A DNA stretch of 64,000 nucleotides from Glycomyces sp040645615 (GCF_040645615.1 NZ_JBEYYO010000006.1:62001-126000), one strand, 5' to 3'; shown: positions 51,051-60,383, counted from the first letter of the stretch. Notes: generated from the letters alone by a model not told the origin. Program-made: numbers and translations.

Positions 51051-51686
51051 CTAGGCGAAGAACGCGAAATAGGCGAACAGCGCCATTGTGCAGACCGCGA
51101 GGGTCACTCCCAGACGCGGGTTGTGGGGGACGACGGTCTTGACCGGTCTCCCGTTGCGGTCCTTCAAGGCCATCCGGGGCCGGTTCGCGGCCCCGACCAG
51201 CAGGTATCCGACCAGCGCGGCCAGCACCGGGGGCAGGAACATGACCCACCACGTGGACTCGCCGCCGCCGGTCGCGGCCAGGTAGATCAGCTGCCCGCCC
51301 AGACAAGCGATCATGCACGCGCCGTAGACGAGCAGTTCGCGCAGGACATGGTGGACCTTCGGCAGCAGCGTGGGCCGCTGCGCCGCCCGCACGGCCGCGG
51401 TGCGCGCTTCAGCGGCTTCCCGCAATGCGACGCGGGCCTTCGCGAGCGCTTCGTCCGCGTCCGCTTCCAAGGGCTCCTCGACCGGGACGAGGTCGGGCGC
51501 GGTGTGCCGCAGTGACGCGCTGAGCTCGGCGAGGTCGGCGGTCTGCCCGTACAGGTCGGCCTCGACCTCGCGCAGGGCCTCTCTGCGCCGCTCCAGCTGC
51601 TGCTTCGACTTGTTGCTGCTGGCGGCGCTGTCGGCGTCGAGCCGCGTCAGCTCGTGCACCAGGTCCTCGTACACGCTCAGGCTCAT
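51051..51686 (-). CDS. Coiled-coil membrane protein
   Basis: 211 residues. Residues 1-100 form a long charged coiled coil (SKQQLERRREALREVEADLY and onward), followed by three or four hydrophobic helices (ELLVYGACMIACLGGQLIYL, WWVMFLPPVLAALVGYLLV, LGVTLAVCTMALFAYFAFFA). ATG 51686 overlaps the ATPase stop by four bases, so it is translationally coupled to it and is the probable membrane partner. Confidence 0.65.
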   Translation of the reverse strand: MSLSVYEDLVHELTRLDADSAASSNKSKQQLERRREALREVEADLYGQTADLAELSASLRHTAPDLVPVEEPLEADADEALAKARVALREAAEARTAAVRAAQRPTLLPKVHHVLRELLVYGACMIACLGGQLIYLAATGGGESTWWVMFLPPVLAALVGYLLVGAANRPRMALKDRNGRPVKTVVPHNPRLGVTLAVCTMALFAYFAFFA

Positions 51687-54229
51687 CGGGTCACCGCTCC
51701 CCACTCGTCTTCGGACGCCGCGTCCAGGCGGCCCGGCCGCACGAAGGGCACGGCGAGCGTTTCGCTCCCGGCGTGCCGGTCGATCACCAGGCACCGGTTC
51801 GACCGGGCCTCCCAGGCCCGCTCGTAGCCGCCGGTGATCGCGGCCAGGTCGTTCGCGGCGATGTTGAGGGCCACGACCCCGGCGCAGTGCTCGCGCCCGG
51901 ACGTGCCGCCGATGTCGTCGAGGAACCGCCGCGCGCCCCGCCACCAGCCGAGGACGTGGACGCCCGCGGCCGGGCCGTGGAGCATCAGCTCGCGCAGCGC
52001 CGAGCCGTCGCCGTCGGCCCCGTCCGCGCCGAACCACACCAGGTACGCCGGTTTCGCGTACGCCCCTTCGAGGATCGCCCCCGGCGCGAGCTCGCGCACC
52101 TCGTGCCCTGCGGCTCGAAGGTCCTCGACCACGGGACCGGCCACGGCCTCAGCGCCCGCCGCGGTGGCCGCGACCAGGAACTCCACCGAACCGGGTTCGT
52201 GCTGGCGCCCCAGCGAGACCGCCGCCGAGGCCAGCACGTCCGCGGCCACGATCGAGGTGCCGAGCACGGCCAGGTGCCGTCCCGGGCTGCGGTCGAACGC
52301 GTAGCCCACTGTGGACATGTTCACGTCCACGGCCCGCCCCAGCAGCGCCCGCGGCGTGTGCGTGGGCGCGAGCGCGGCGAAGCGCGGATCGTCGTCGAGG
52401 TGCTGCTCGTCGAAGCCGCGGAACACCACCGGTTCGGTGTCGGAGTCGCGCCGCTCCCACAGGCGGCGGCGCAGCTCGCCCAGCAGGTCCTCGGCGCCGG
52501 ACGCGTCGGGGAACCGGCAGGTCCGGTTGCGGCCCTTGATGCCTCCGGCGTCGTTGAGCACCGCCTCGCCGACCCCGATCCCGTCGGCGCCGTCGTTGCC
52601 CTCGTCGAGCAGGTGCTTCGCGCCCGGCAGCGCCACGCGCAGCGGGAACTGCCCGAAGATCGAGTCCTTCTTCGCGTACAGCGCCTCGATCCCCGAGATC
52701 GTCTGCGAGGCCAGCACCAGGTGCACCCCGTACGAGCGGCCCTTGCGCGCCAGCTCCTCCAGGTGCGCGACCGCCTCGCCCGCGAGCCGGTCGTTCCCCG
52801 CGAACAGGACGTGGAACTCGTCCACCACGGCCACGATCCGCGGCAGCGCCACGTCGGGGCGCAGCTCCCGCAGCCGCGCCAGCCGCGTGGCCCCGGCCCG
52901 CTTCATCAGCCCGGCCCGGCGCGTCAGCTCGGCGCGCAGCGCCCCGAGGACCGCCACGCCGTACTCGCGATCGGACTCGACGCCCACGGCCCGCACGTGC
53001 GGGATCCACGACGGGTCCAGCGCGGACGGCGTGAACTCGGTGAACGACACGCCCTCCTTGAAGTCCAGCAGGTACAGCTCCAGCTCCTCGGGGGAGTAGC
53101 GCGTCGCCAGGCCGTACAGCACGTCCAGCAGGAACACGGTCTTCCCGCCGCCGGTGCGGCCTCCGATGAGCCAGTGCGGGGTCGCGTCGTCGAACGAGAC
53201 CTCCACGTCGCCGCCCGCGGTGTGCCCGGACTGCTCGCGCCCGATCACCGTGGTCAGCCCGTGCCTGCTCGACTCGGTCCACAGCTTTTGGGGCACCAGG
53301 TCGGCCACCGACAGCTCCCCGGCCTCGCGGCGCTGGCGCGCGCGGGCGCCGTAGACCTCGCGGGCGAGCTGCGGCGACGGGGCCGGGTCGAGCCGCACCG
53401 GCACCGGCAGGGTCCCGAGCCGCACGTCGTTCTCGTTGCAGTGCAGGTAGGTCGCGTGCTCGATCGCGGGCAGCGGCTCGCGGTGGGGGAGGTTCCGCCA
53501 TCCGCAGAGGACGAGATGGCAACGGGCCGAAGGCCCGGCGTGCGCCAGCGCGGCGAGGCGCTCGCGCGTGGACTTGCCGACCTCGGGCGGCAGTCCGGCG
53601 ATGACGATGAGGTGGAAGGGCCGGTCGGCGATCGAGTGCCCCCGGGCGGCGATGTCGCGCAGCTCGGTCAGGCGCTTCTCCGCGCCGGTGAGCACGCGCC
53701 CGAGCGCGAGGTGGTCGGTGGCCACGGTTTCGGCGATTCCGGCGTCCACCAGCGCTGTCGCGGGCGCGAACACCTGCCCGAGGGTCACGCCGTCGACCAG
53801 GCTCAACTCGATGCGCTCGTGCGCGGCGGCGGCGCGCACCAGGAGCGATTGGATCATCCCGGCCACGCGCGGGTCGGCGGCGTCGCCGTCGCACACCAAG
53901 TGGCCCTTGCCGAGCAGCCCGGCGAGAGCGGGGAACGCGGGGTCGCCTTCGGCCTCGGCGGTGCCGACGCGGATCGCGGCCGACGACGCGTCCTCGGTCC
54001 ACAACGGGGTGTTCGGGCTCAGGGAGGCGAGTTCGGCTCCGAGCCAACCGGGCGCGGCGGTCTCGGCGGCCGCGCGCAGGCGCTCGGCGAGGTCGAGGCG
54101 GCGGCGCTCGGTGTCGTCCACGGCCATCCGGTCGGCGGAGGCGGCGAGGAGGCGTTCGGCCCGGTCAACGGCCCCGGCGGCCTCGCGCAGTCGCGCGGCC
54201 GTGCGCTCCATTTCGGTTCGCCAAGTCAA
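51683..54229 (-). CDS. FtsK/SpoIIIE-type ATPase with three tandem motor modules
   Basis: 848 residues, no transmembrane segment. N-terminal coiled coil (1-60); a first RecA-like module without Walker A (about 95-250, strand LIVIAGLP in the Walker B position); a canonical FtsK module (about 330-590) with GGRTGGGKT (356-364), DFKEGVSF, VVDEFHVLF (Asp470-Glu471) and LVLASQT; a third degenerate module (about 640-848; GRHLAVLGTSIV where Walker A should be, YLVWFGADG). This degenerate-active-degenerate order recalls, but does not match, type VII secretion EccC. TTG start at 54229 is chosen because GGGGAGG lies five bases upstream; ATG 54211 lacks one. Probably pumps DNA or protein in concert with the two membrane proteins downstream. 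Confidence 0.8.
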   Translation of the reverse strand: MTWRTEMERTAARLREAAGAVDRAERLLAASADRMAVDDTERRRLDLAERLRAAAETAAPGWLGAELASLSPNTPLWTEDASSAAIRVGTAEAEGDPAFPALAGLLGKGHLVCDGDAADPRVAGMIQSLLVRAAAAHERIELSLVDGVTLGQVFAPATALVDAGIAETVATDHLALGRVLTGAEKRLTELRDIAARGHSIADRPFHLIVIAGLPPEVGKSTRERLAALAHAGPSARCHLVLCGWRNLPHREPLPAIEHATYLHCNENDVRLGTLPVPVRLDPAPSPQLAREVYGARARQRREAGELSVADLVPQKLWTESSRHGLTTVIGREQSGHTAGGDVEVSFDDATPHWLIGGRTGGGKTVFLLDVLYGLATRYSPEELELYLLDFKEGVSFTEFTPSALDPSWIPHVRAVGVESDREYGVAVLGALRAELTRRAGLMKRAGATRLARLRELRPDVALPRIVAVVDEFHVLFAGNDRLAGEAVAHLEELARKGRSYGVHLVLASQTISGIEALYAKKDSIFGQFPLRVALPGAKHLLDEGNDGADGIGVGEAVLNDAGGIKGRNRTCRFPDASGAEDLLGELRRRLWERRDSDTEPVVFRGFDEQHLDDDPRFAALAPTHTPRALLGRAVDVNMSTVGYAFDRSPGRHLAVLGTSIVAADVLASAAVSLGRQHEPGSVEFLVAATAAGAEAVAGPVVEDLRAAGHEVRELAPGAILEGAYAKPAYLVWFGADGADGDGSALRELMLHGPAAGVHVLGWWRGARRFLDDIGGTSGREHCAGVVALNIAANDLAAITGGYERAWEARSNRCLVIDRHAGSETLAVPFVRPGRLDAASEDEWGAVTR

Positions 54230-54599
54230 TGCCGCCTCCCCGGGGTCCGGGCGATTCGAGGCCCGCAGTGTCGAACGACACCACCTTACCGGGACGGCAC
54301 GGTCCGTGAGGACTCCGGAGCGGGCCCCGAATATGAAAGCGCCACACGGGAACCGTGAGTCACTTGAAGACCGCGAGCGCCGCCGTGCCCGCACCCGAAA
54401 CCAGACGGCGGGTGCTGGCGGCCTTCGCATTCGCTGGACGGCGAAGCGATGCCGAGGGTTCGTGTCCGTGGCGCTGCTTCCGGCGACGCGACGCCGCCGA
54501 CGAGGCGGCCGCAACGCGCGCGGGCGCTGCACGAGAGCGGGCTGGTCCGCGGCGGCGGTGATGAGGCGGTCGACCACGGCCGCCTGCGCCGTCTCGCTG

Positions 54600-54828
54600 T
54601 CCGCTCCCAACCTCTTCCCGAGCGCCGATGCTCTCGCTGCGCGGCAGCGGCTTCGCTCGCGCCCTCACTCCGTGTTGAACCTCGGCCCGAGCGCTTCGAG
54701 CGCTTCGAGCACTGCCGTGCTCGCAGGCGCTGCTCGGCAGCGGCATCGTCGTCACTCACGGGCCGCGCTGCGGCCGTTGCCCACGGCCGCTCGCGCTCTC
54801 ACTCCGCTCCCAACCTCTTCCCGAGCGC
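54600..54828. repeat. Repeated copies of the azoreductase 3' end
   Basis: A 26-bp sequence starting TCCGCTCCCAACC and ending CCCGAGCGC is present exactly at 54600-54625 and 54803-54828; a degenerate copy lies at 54667-54690. The right-hand copy is within the last codons of the azoreductase gene. The whole gap 54,230-54,798 contains only these repeats and degenerate CGCTCGCG-rich DNA, no credible gene. Confidence 0.75.
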
Positions 54829-55404
54829 TTCGAGCGTCGCGAGCGCCTCCGCGTACTCGCTCTCGCTGCGCTGCAACAGTTCCGGTGTCTTCGCGAGTGT
54901 GAACCCGACCGCCACCGTGGTGACGTCCATGCCCATCTCCTCGCCGAGGATCAACTCCAGCACCGGGGTCGCCAGGTCGCGCCCGGCGTTCGCTCCGCCC
55001 GGCCCGTAGTCGCCTCCTCGGGTTGTGACCAGCACGGCGGGCTTCCCGGCCAGCGGCATGACCGCGCCCGCGGTCGTGCCGGGGACGTGTACATGGTCGA
55101 GCCAGGCCTTCAGGCTCGACGGCAGCGAGTAGTTGTACAGCGGGTACCCGATCACCACCGCGTCGGCGCCGAGCAGCTCGGCGACGAGGCGCTCCTGCAC
55201 CGGGTCCTCGTCGCGCTGCACCATGCGAAGCGGTGCGGCCCAATGCAGTTCAGGATCGCGCAGGTGCGGCACGGGTTCGGCGTGGAGGTCCCGGTGCACG
55301 ACCGTGTCGCCCGGCGCGAACGCCGCCGCGAAGGCCGCGGTGAGCGCACGCGAGCGCGAGCCCTCCACCGCGGCCGAAGCGTCCAGATGAAGCAGCGTCG
55401 CCAT
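54799..55404 (-). CDS. FMN-dependent NADH-azoreductase family protein
   Basis: 201 residues, flavodoxin-like fold: LLHLDASAAVEGSRSRALTAAF with the phosphate-binding Ser loop, GADAVVIGYPLYNYSLPSSLKAWLDHV (FMN and substrate site), and TTRGGDYGPGG. Reduces quinones or azo compounds with NADH. ATG 55404 is one base away from the M18 aminopeptidase stop, so the genes are cotranscribed. The C-terminal codons belong to the repeated sequence described at 54600. Confidence 0.88.
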   Translation of the reverse strand: MATLLHLDASAAVEGSRSRALTAAFAAAFAPGDTVVHRDLHAEPVPHLRDPELHWAAPLRMVQRDEDPVQERLVAELLGADAVVIGYPLYNYSLPSSLKAWLDHVHVPGTTAGAVMPLAGKPAVLVTTRGGDYGPGGANAGRDLATPVLELILGEEMGMDVTTVAVGFTLAKTPELLQRSESEYAEALATLEALGKRLGAE

Positions 55405-56664
55405 CTAGTGCGTGAACAATCCGAGCGCGAGCGCCGCGAGGTGCCCGGGGTCCTCGGCGCCGCACAGCTCCCGCGCGGAGTGCATCGAGAGGATCGGCAG
55501 GCCCACGTCGACGGTGAGGATGCCCAGCTGCGTCCCCGAGATCGGCCCGATCGTGGTGCCGCCGGGGATGTCGTTGCGGTTCACATAGGTCTGCCACGGG
55601 ATGCCCGCGGCCTCGGCCGAGCGCCGGAACAGGGCCTGCTCTTCGGCGCCGCTGGCGTAGCGCTGGTTGGCGCTGACCTTGATCATGGGGCCTTCGCCGG
55701 GGATCGGCCGGTGGCCCGGCTCGTGCTTCTCGGGGTAGTTCGGGTGGATCGCGTTGCCGGTGTCGGAGGACATCATCGCGGAGGCGGCGATCGCCCGCGC
55801 GTAGACCTCGAAGTCGTCGCCGATGAGCCGGTGCAGGACCGATTCGAGGAACGGCCCCTGCGCGGCCGAGTAGGTCATCGACCCGATCTCCTCGTAGTTG
55901 AACGCGGCGAGGACCGGGACGCGGGTGCCGGTGTCCTCGGCGGCGATGAGCGCTGCCACCCCGGCGTGGACGCTGGTGAGGTTGTCGAGCCGCCAGGCCG
56001 CGAACAGCTCCTGGTCCTTGCCGAGATAGGAGGGCGCGTCGAGTGCGGCGGCGAACAGGTCGTGGCCGTACACGTCCTCGGCGTTCACTCCGGCTTCGGC
56101 GGCGATGAACTCCAGGAACTCGCCCGCGCGCGGCTCGCCGAGGCCCCAGATCGGGGTCAGCTGCGCCTGCGGGTGGAGCTTCTGGCCCTCGTTGACGCCC
56201 CGGTCGAGGTGGATCGCCAGGCGCGGGACGCGCAGGAGCGGCCGGTCGACGTCGACGAGGACTTCGGTGCCGTCGCGCATGACCAGGCGCCCGGCCACCG
56301 AGAGGTCGCGGTCGAGCCAGGTCTGGTGCGGGACCCCGCCGTAGACCTCGACGGCGACCTGCTTCCAGCCGTACGCGCCGGTGTCGGGGTTGGGTTTGAC
56401 CTTGAAGGTGGGGGTGTCGGTGTGGGCGCCGAAGATCCGGAACGAGTCGTACTCGGCGCCGTTGATCCGCCAGGCGATGATCGAGCCGTCGCGGACGGCG
56501 TAGTAGCCGCCCGGCTCGACCGGCCAGGGGTCGGTCTCGGCCAGGCGGGCGAACCCGGCGGCCTCCAGCCTGCGGCCCGCTTCGGCGCACGCGTGGTAGG
56601 GCGTGGGGCTGGCCTGGATGAACGCGGCGAGGTCGTCGGTGTGCGACCGGTCGAACCGGGGCAT
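55405..56664 (-). CDS. M18-family aminopeptidase
   Basis: 419 residues, usual length. Zinc-binding and catalytic residues are in place: AHTDTP (His and Asp), ALNYEEIGS-like FNYEEIGSMT (catalytic Glu and metal Glu), SSDTGNAIHPNYPEKHEP and MHSARELCG near the C-terminus. Removes N-terminal residues from peptides in the cytoplasm. AAGGAG before ATG 56664. Divergent from the dihydropteroate synthase homologue. Confidence 0.93.
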   Translation of the reverse strand: MPRFDRSHTDDLAAFIQASPTPYHACAEAGRRLEAAGFARLAETDPWPVEPGGYYAVRDGSIIAWRINGAEYDSFRIFGAHTDTPTFKVKPNPDTGAYGWKQVAVEVYGGVPHQTWLDRDLSVAGRLVMRDGTEVLVDVDRPLLRVPRLAIHLDRGVNEGQKLHPQAQLTPIWGLGEPRAGEFLEFIAAEAGVNAEDVYGHDLFAAALDAPSYLGKDQELFAAWRLDNLTSVHAGVAALIAAEDTGTRVPVLAAFNYEEIGSMTYSAAQGPFLESVLHRLIGDDFEVYARAIAASAMMSSDTGNAIHPNYPEKHEPGHRPIPGEGPMIKVSANQRYASGAEEQALFRRSAEAAGIPWQTYVNRNDIPGGTTIGPISGTQLGILTVDVGLPILSMHSARELCGAEDPGHLAALALGLFTH

Positions 56665-56743
56665 CGGAGCTCCTTCTGTGCTGGAGTCCCGCGTCGCCAT
56701 GGTGCGGCTGGCGGGCGGCTGGTGCGGCTGTCAGCATAGTCAG

Positions 56744-57607
56744 ATGCGAGCGTTGAAACTTGGCCGACGGGTGTTCGATGTCGGGGACTACGCGGTGATG
56801 GCGATCGTCAACCGCACGCCCGACTCCTTCTTCGACTCGGGCGCGACGTTCGCGTTCGACGCGGCGGTCGCGGCCGCCGACAGCGCGGTCGCGCAAGGGG
56901 CCGACATCCTCGACGTCGGGGGAGTCAAGGCCGGGGAGGGCCCGGAGGTCTCGGTGGCCGAGGAGATCGAGCGGGTGGTGCCGTTCATCGCCGCCGTCCA
57001 CGAGAAGCACCCCGAGCTGGTGATCTCGGTCGACACGTGGCGCGGCGAGGTCGCGCGCGAGGCCGTGGCGGCCGGGGCCGAGCTCATCAACGACACCTGG
57101 GCGGGCTGGGACCCCGCGGTGATCGAGGTCGCCGCCGACACCGGCGCGGGCTTCGTGGTCTCCCACACCGGGGGGCTCCAGCCGCGCACGGTCGCGAAGA
57201 AGGCCGTCTACGGCGAGGTCGTGGCCGAGGTCCGCGCCGAACTGGTCGAGCGCGCCGAGGCCGCGGTGGCCGCCGGGGTCCGCGCCGACGGGATCCTCAT
57301 CGACCCGACCCACGACTTCGGCAAGACCACCTACCACTCCCTCGACCTGACCCGCCGCTTGGACGAGCTGGCCGAGACCGGCTGGCCGGTCCTGGTCGCC
57401 CTGTCCCGCAAGGACTTCGTGGGCGAGACGCTCGACCTCCCGGTCGACCGCCGCCTCAACGGCACCCTCGCGGCCACGGCGATCTCGGCCTGGAACGGCG
57501 CCCGCGTCTTCCGCGCCCACGACGTGGCCGCCACCCGCGAAGTCCTCGACATGGTCGCCTCGATCCAAGGCCACCGCCCCCCGAAGGCCCCCCACCGCAG
57601 CCTCTGA
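56744..57607 (+). CDS. folP: Dihydropteroate synthase homologue
   Basis: 287 residues, TIM barrel. Conserved VMAIVNRTPDSFFDSG (pterin diphosphate loop), ADILDVGGVKAGEG, ISVDTWRGEVAREAVAAGAELINDTW, ILIDPTHDFGKTTYHSLDLTR and ALSRKDFVGETLD. It forms or resembles the enzyme condensing p-aminobenzoate with the pterin in folate synthesis. The usual D-V-G-G-E-S-T is D-V-G-G-V-K-A here, and SHTGG replaces the common MHxxG; this divergent form matches the second, possibly non-canonical actinobacterial paralogue. Followed by a strong terminator. Confidence 0.85.
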   Translation: MRALKLGRRVFDVGDYAVMAIVNRTPDSFFDSGATFAFDAAVAAADSAVAQGADILDVGGVKAGEGPEVSVAEEIERVVPFIAAVHEKHPELVISVDTWRGEVAREAVAAGAELINDTWAGWDPAVIEVAADTGAGFVVSHTGGLQPRTVAKKAVYGEVVAEVRAELVERAEAAVAAGVRADGILIDPTHDFGKTTYHSLDLTRRLDELAETGWPVLVALSRKDFVGETLDLPVDRRLNGTLAATAISAWNGARVFRAHDVAATREVLDMVASIQGHRPPKAPHRSL

Positions 57608-57614
57608 ACGCGGA

Positions 57615-57646
57615 ACGGGCCGCCGCGGATCACCGCGGCGGCCCGT
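57615..57646. terminator. Bidirectional terminator
   Basis: ACGGGCCGCCGCGG / CCGCGGCGGCCCGT, perfect 14-bp stem with loop ATCA, between the convergent folP-like and LOG-family genes. Confidence 0.8.
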
Positions 57647-57655
57647 CTCAGCTCG

Positions 57656-58342
57656 TTACTCGGCCTTCTTCATGTGCTCCACTGCCTCGTCCAGGTCGTC
57701 GGTGACCAGGAGCAGGTCGACGTCGGCGGGGTTGATCATGCCGTTGCCGAGCATGGACTTGCGCAGCCAGTCGACCAGGCCGCCCCAGTAGTCGGTGCCG
57801 ATGAGCGCGATCGGGAACTTGCCGACCTTCTGCGTCTGCACCAAGGTGAGCGACTCGAACAGCTCGTCCATGGTCCCGAAGCCGCCGGGCAGAGCGCAGA
57901 ACCCGCACGAGTACTTCAGGAACATGACCTTGCGGACGAAGAAGTAGTGGAAGTCCAGCTGGATGTCCACGTACGGGTTGATGCCCTGCTCGAAGGGCAG
58001 CTCGATGCCCAGGCCCACGGACTTGACGCCCGCTTCGGCGGCCCCGCGGTTGGCGGCCTCCATCGCGCCCGGGCCGCCGCCGGTGATGACCGAGAACCCG
58101 GCCTCGCCGAGCTTGGCGCCCAGCTCGATGCCGAGCTTGTACTCCTCGGAGTCGACCGGCGTGCGGGCCGACCCGTAGACGCCGATGGCGTCGCCGAGCT
58201 CGGCGGCTTCGAGCGTGTCGAAGCCCTCCACGAACTCGGCCTGGATCTTCATGACCCGCCAGGACGCCTTCTGCTTCCACTCCTCCGAATGCCGGGTGTC
58301 GAGCAGGTGCTCGTCGGCGGTGACGCGGCGTTTCTGACTCAT
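57656..58342 (-). CDS. LOG-family protein (TIGR00730-type)
   Basis: 228 residues, Rossmann-like fold with GGGPGAME (88-95) and PGGFGTMDE (152-160), the signature of LOG phosphoribohydrolases that release cytokinin-type nucleobases from nucleotides; some members have other nucleotide-cleaving roles. ATG 58342 overlaps the dapE stop (ATGA), which couples it to diaminopimelate synthesis; this dapE-LOG order recurs in actinobacteria. Confidence 0.9.
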   Translation of the reverse strand: MSQKRRVTADEHLLDTRHSEEWKQKASWRVMKIQAEFVEGFDTLEAAELGDAIGVYGSARTPVDSEEYKLGIELGAKLGEAGFSVITGGGPGAMEAANRGAAEAGVKSVGLGIELPFEQGINPYVDIQLDFHYFFVRKVMFLKYSCGFCALPGGFGTMDELFESLTLVQTQKVGKFPIALIGTDYWGGLVDWLRKSMLGNGMINPADVDLLLVTDDLDEAVEHMKKAE

Positions 58343-59406
58343 GGTGCCTCCACATAGGCTCGCAGGGCGTCGGCGCAGGACAGGATGCGCGGAATCTCGA
58401 CGCGTTCGTCCTGCTTGTGGGCGAGGTTCGGGTCGCCCGGCCCGAAGTTGACGGCGGGGATGCCGAGGGTCGCGAAGCGCGCCACGTCGGTCCACCCCAG
58501 CTTGGCGCGGAACTCGCCCCCGGCGGCGGCCACGAACTCGGCGGCCTCGGGCCGGTCCAGCCCGGGACGGCACGACGGGGCCGAGTCGGTGATCTCGACC
58601 TCGAACCCGTCGAACACCTCGCGCACGTGCGCCTCGGCGGCGGCCTCGTCGCGGTCGGGCGCGAACCGGTAGTTGACCTCGACGCGGCACTCGTCCGGAA
58701 TCACGTTTCCGGCGACGCCCCCGTCGATGAAGACCGCGTTCAGGCCCTCGTGGTAGGCGCAGCCGTTCACTTCGACCTCCCGCGCCTCGTACGCGTTGAG
58801 CCGCTCCAGGACCGGCGCGGCCCGGTGGATCGCGTTCTCGCCCTTCCACGACCTGGCCGAGTGGGCCCGCTTGCCGCGCAACGTGACCCGCGCGCGCATC
58901 GTCCCCTGGCACCCGGCCTCCACGAGCCCGTACGTGGGCTCCAGGAGGATTGCGAAGTCCGCGGCGAGCAGCTCGGGCCGGGTCTTCGCGAGCTTGTTGA
59001 GCCCGTTGTGCTCGGCCTCGATCTCCTCGCAGTCGTAGAACGCGAAGCTCAGGTCGAACTTCGGGTCGGTGACCGTGGCCGCGATCCACAGCGCCAGCGC
59101 GGTCCCCGACTTCATGTCGGAGGTCCCCAGGCCCCACATCACGTCGCCTTCGGTGCGGGTGGGGAAGTTGTCATTGACCGGGACGGTGTCGAGGTGCCCG
59201 GCGAGCATGACGCGCTTGTCCCGCCCCAGCTCGGTGCGGGCGATGAGCGTGTTGCCCACGCGCTCGGTCGTCAAGTGCCCCAAGGGCTTGAGGGCCGCCT
59301 CGACCGCGTCGCAGATCTCGGCCTCGTTCCAGGAGACCGAGGGGATGTCGCACAGGGCCCGGGTCAGCGCCACCGGGTCGGCGAGGACCGCCTCACTCAA
59401 AACCAT
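58339..59406 (-). CDS. dapE: Succinyl-diaminopimelate desuccinylase
   Basis: 355 residues, M20-type metallohydrolase: AGHLDTVPVNDNFP (first metal His and catalytic Asp), GLGTSDMKSGTALAL, FYDCEEIEAEHNGL with catalytic Glu, ILLEPTYGLVEAGCQGTM, a dimerisation domain, and the final HKQDERVEI metal ligand. Releases LL-diaminopimelate for lysine and peptidoglycan. ATG 59406; divergent from dapD with a 42-base shared promoter region. Confidence 0.92.
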   Translation of the reverse strand: MVLSEAVLADPVALTRALCDIPSVSWNEAEICDAVEAALKPLGHLTTERVGNTLIARTELGRDKRVMLAGHLDTVPVNDNFPTRTEGDVMWGLGTSDMKSGTALALWIAATVTDPKFDLSFAFYDCEEIEAEHNGLNKLAKTRPELLAADFAILLEPTYGLVEAGCQGTMRARVTLRGKRAHSARSWKGENAIHRAAPVLERLNAYEAREVEVNGCAYHEGLNAVFIDGGVAGNVIPDECRVEVNYRFAPDRDEAAAEAHVREVFDGFEVEITDSAPSCRPGLDRPEAAEFVAAAGGEFRAKLGWTDVARFATLGIPAVNFGPGDPNLAHKQDERVEIPRILSCADALRAYVEAP

Positions 59407-59448
59407 CACATCCGCAGACGATACCCGCCGCCTGGATAGGCTCTGTGC

Positions 59449-60378
59449 ATGAGTGAATTCCTGACTGACGCGGCCTGGGGCGTCGGCCTCGCCACCGTCG
59501 GTGCCGACGGCACCGTCCTCGACGTGTGGTTCACCCGCCTCGGCCTCGGCGAGGCCCCCGACGACGCCGCGGCCCCCGAGGTCGAGCGGCGAAGCCCCGC
59601 GGGCACGACCTCCAAGGGCATCGCGGTGGGCATCAAGTCCCTCGCCGACGAGCCGGTCGACACCGCCGACGTGTACCTGCGCCTCCACCTGCTCTCCCAC
59701 CGCCACGCGATCCCGCACTCGGTGAACCTCTCGGGGATCTTCGGGCTGCTCCCCAACAACGCCTGGACCAACTTCGGGCCGCTCCCGGCCGACGAGGTGG
59801 GTGAGGCCCGCCTGCGCCTGCGCGCCGAGGGCCACGCGCTCGAAGTCAAGTCCCTCGACAAGTTCCCCCCGATGGCCGACTACGTGACGCCCGCCGGGGT
59901 GCGCATCGCCGACGCCTCGCGCGTGCGCCTGGGCGCGCACCTCGCCGAGGGCACCACGGTCATGCACGAGGGCTTCGTGAACTTCAACGCCGGGACGCTC
60001 GGCAACTCGATGGTCGAAGGCCGCATCTCGGCCGGGGTCCTGGTCGGCGACGGCTCGGACATCGGCGGCGGCTCCTCGATCATGGGCACGCTTTCGGGCG
60101 GCGGCAAAGAGGTCATCTCGATCGGTGAGCGCTGCCTCCTGGGCGCGAACGCCGGGATCGGGATCTCCTTGGGCGACAACTGCGTCGTGGCCGCCGGCTG
60201 CTACGTCACCGCCGGCTCCAAGGTCACCCTCCCCGACGGCTCGGTCGTCAAGGCCGCGACCCTCTCGGGCAAGGACAACCTCCAGTTCTGGACCAACACC
60301 CAGACCGGCGTGCTCGAAGTGCGGCCGCGCTCGGGCTCGTGGGGCGAGCTCAACGAGGCCCTCCACAGCGCCCAGTAG
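59449..60378 (+). CDS. dapD: Tetrahydrodipicolinate N-succinyltransferase (actinobacterial type)
   Basis: 309 residues. N-terminal domain with WGVGLATVGADGTVLDVWF; central left-handed parallel beta helix of hexapeptide-like repeats (VRLGAHLAEGTTVMHEGFVN, ISAGVLVGDGSDIGGGSSIM); conserved GANAGIGISLGDNCVVAAG and C-terminal LSGKDNLQFWTNTQTGVLEV. Uses succinyl-CoA to block the amino group of the tetrahydrodipicolinate-derived intermediate, the step before DapC/DapE. Confidence 0.95.
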   Translation: MSEFLTDAAWGVGLATVGADGTVLDVWFTRLGLGEAPDDAAAPEVERRSPAGTTSKGIAVGIKSLADEPVDTADVYLRLHLLSHRHAIPHSVNLSGIFGLLPNNAWTNFGPLPADEVGEARLRLRAEGHALEVKSLDKFPPMADYVTPAGVRIADASRVRLGAHLAEGTTVMHEGFVNFNAGTLGNSMVEGRISAGVLVGDGSDIGGGSSIMGTLSGGGKEVISIGERCLLGANAGIGISLGDNCVVAAGCYVTAGSKVTLPDGSVVKAATLSGKDNLQFWTNTQTGVLEVRPRSGSWGELNEALHSAQ

Positions 60379-60383
60379 GACCG

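Noticed and set aside
54286..54759. Arg-rich frame in the gap upstream of the azoreductase 3' end
   Set aside because: Lies in degenerate repeat DNA, no start signal, no recognisable fold.
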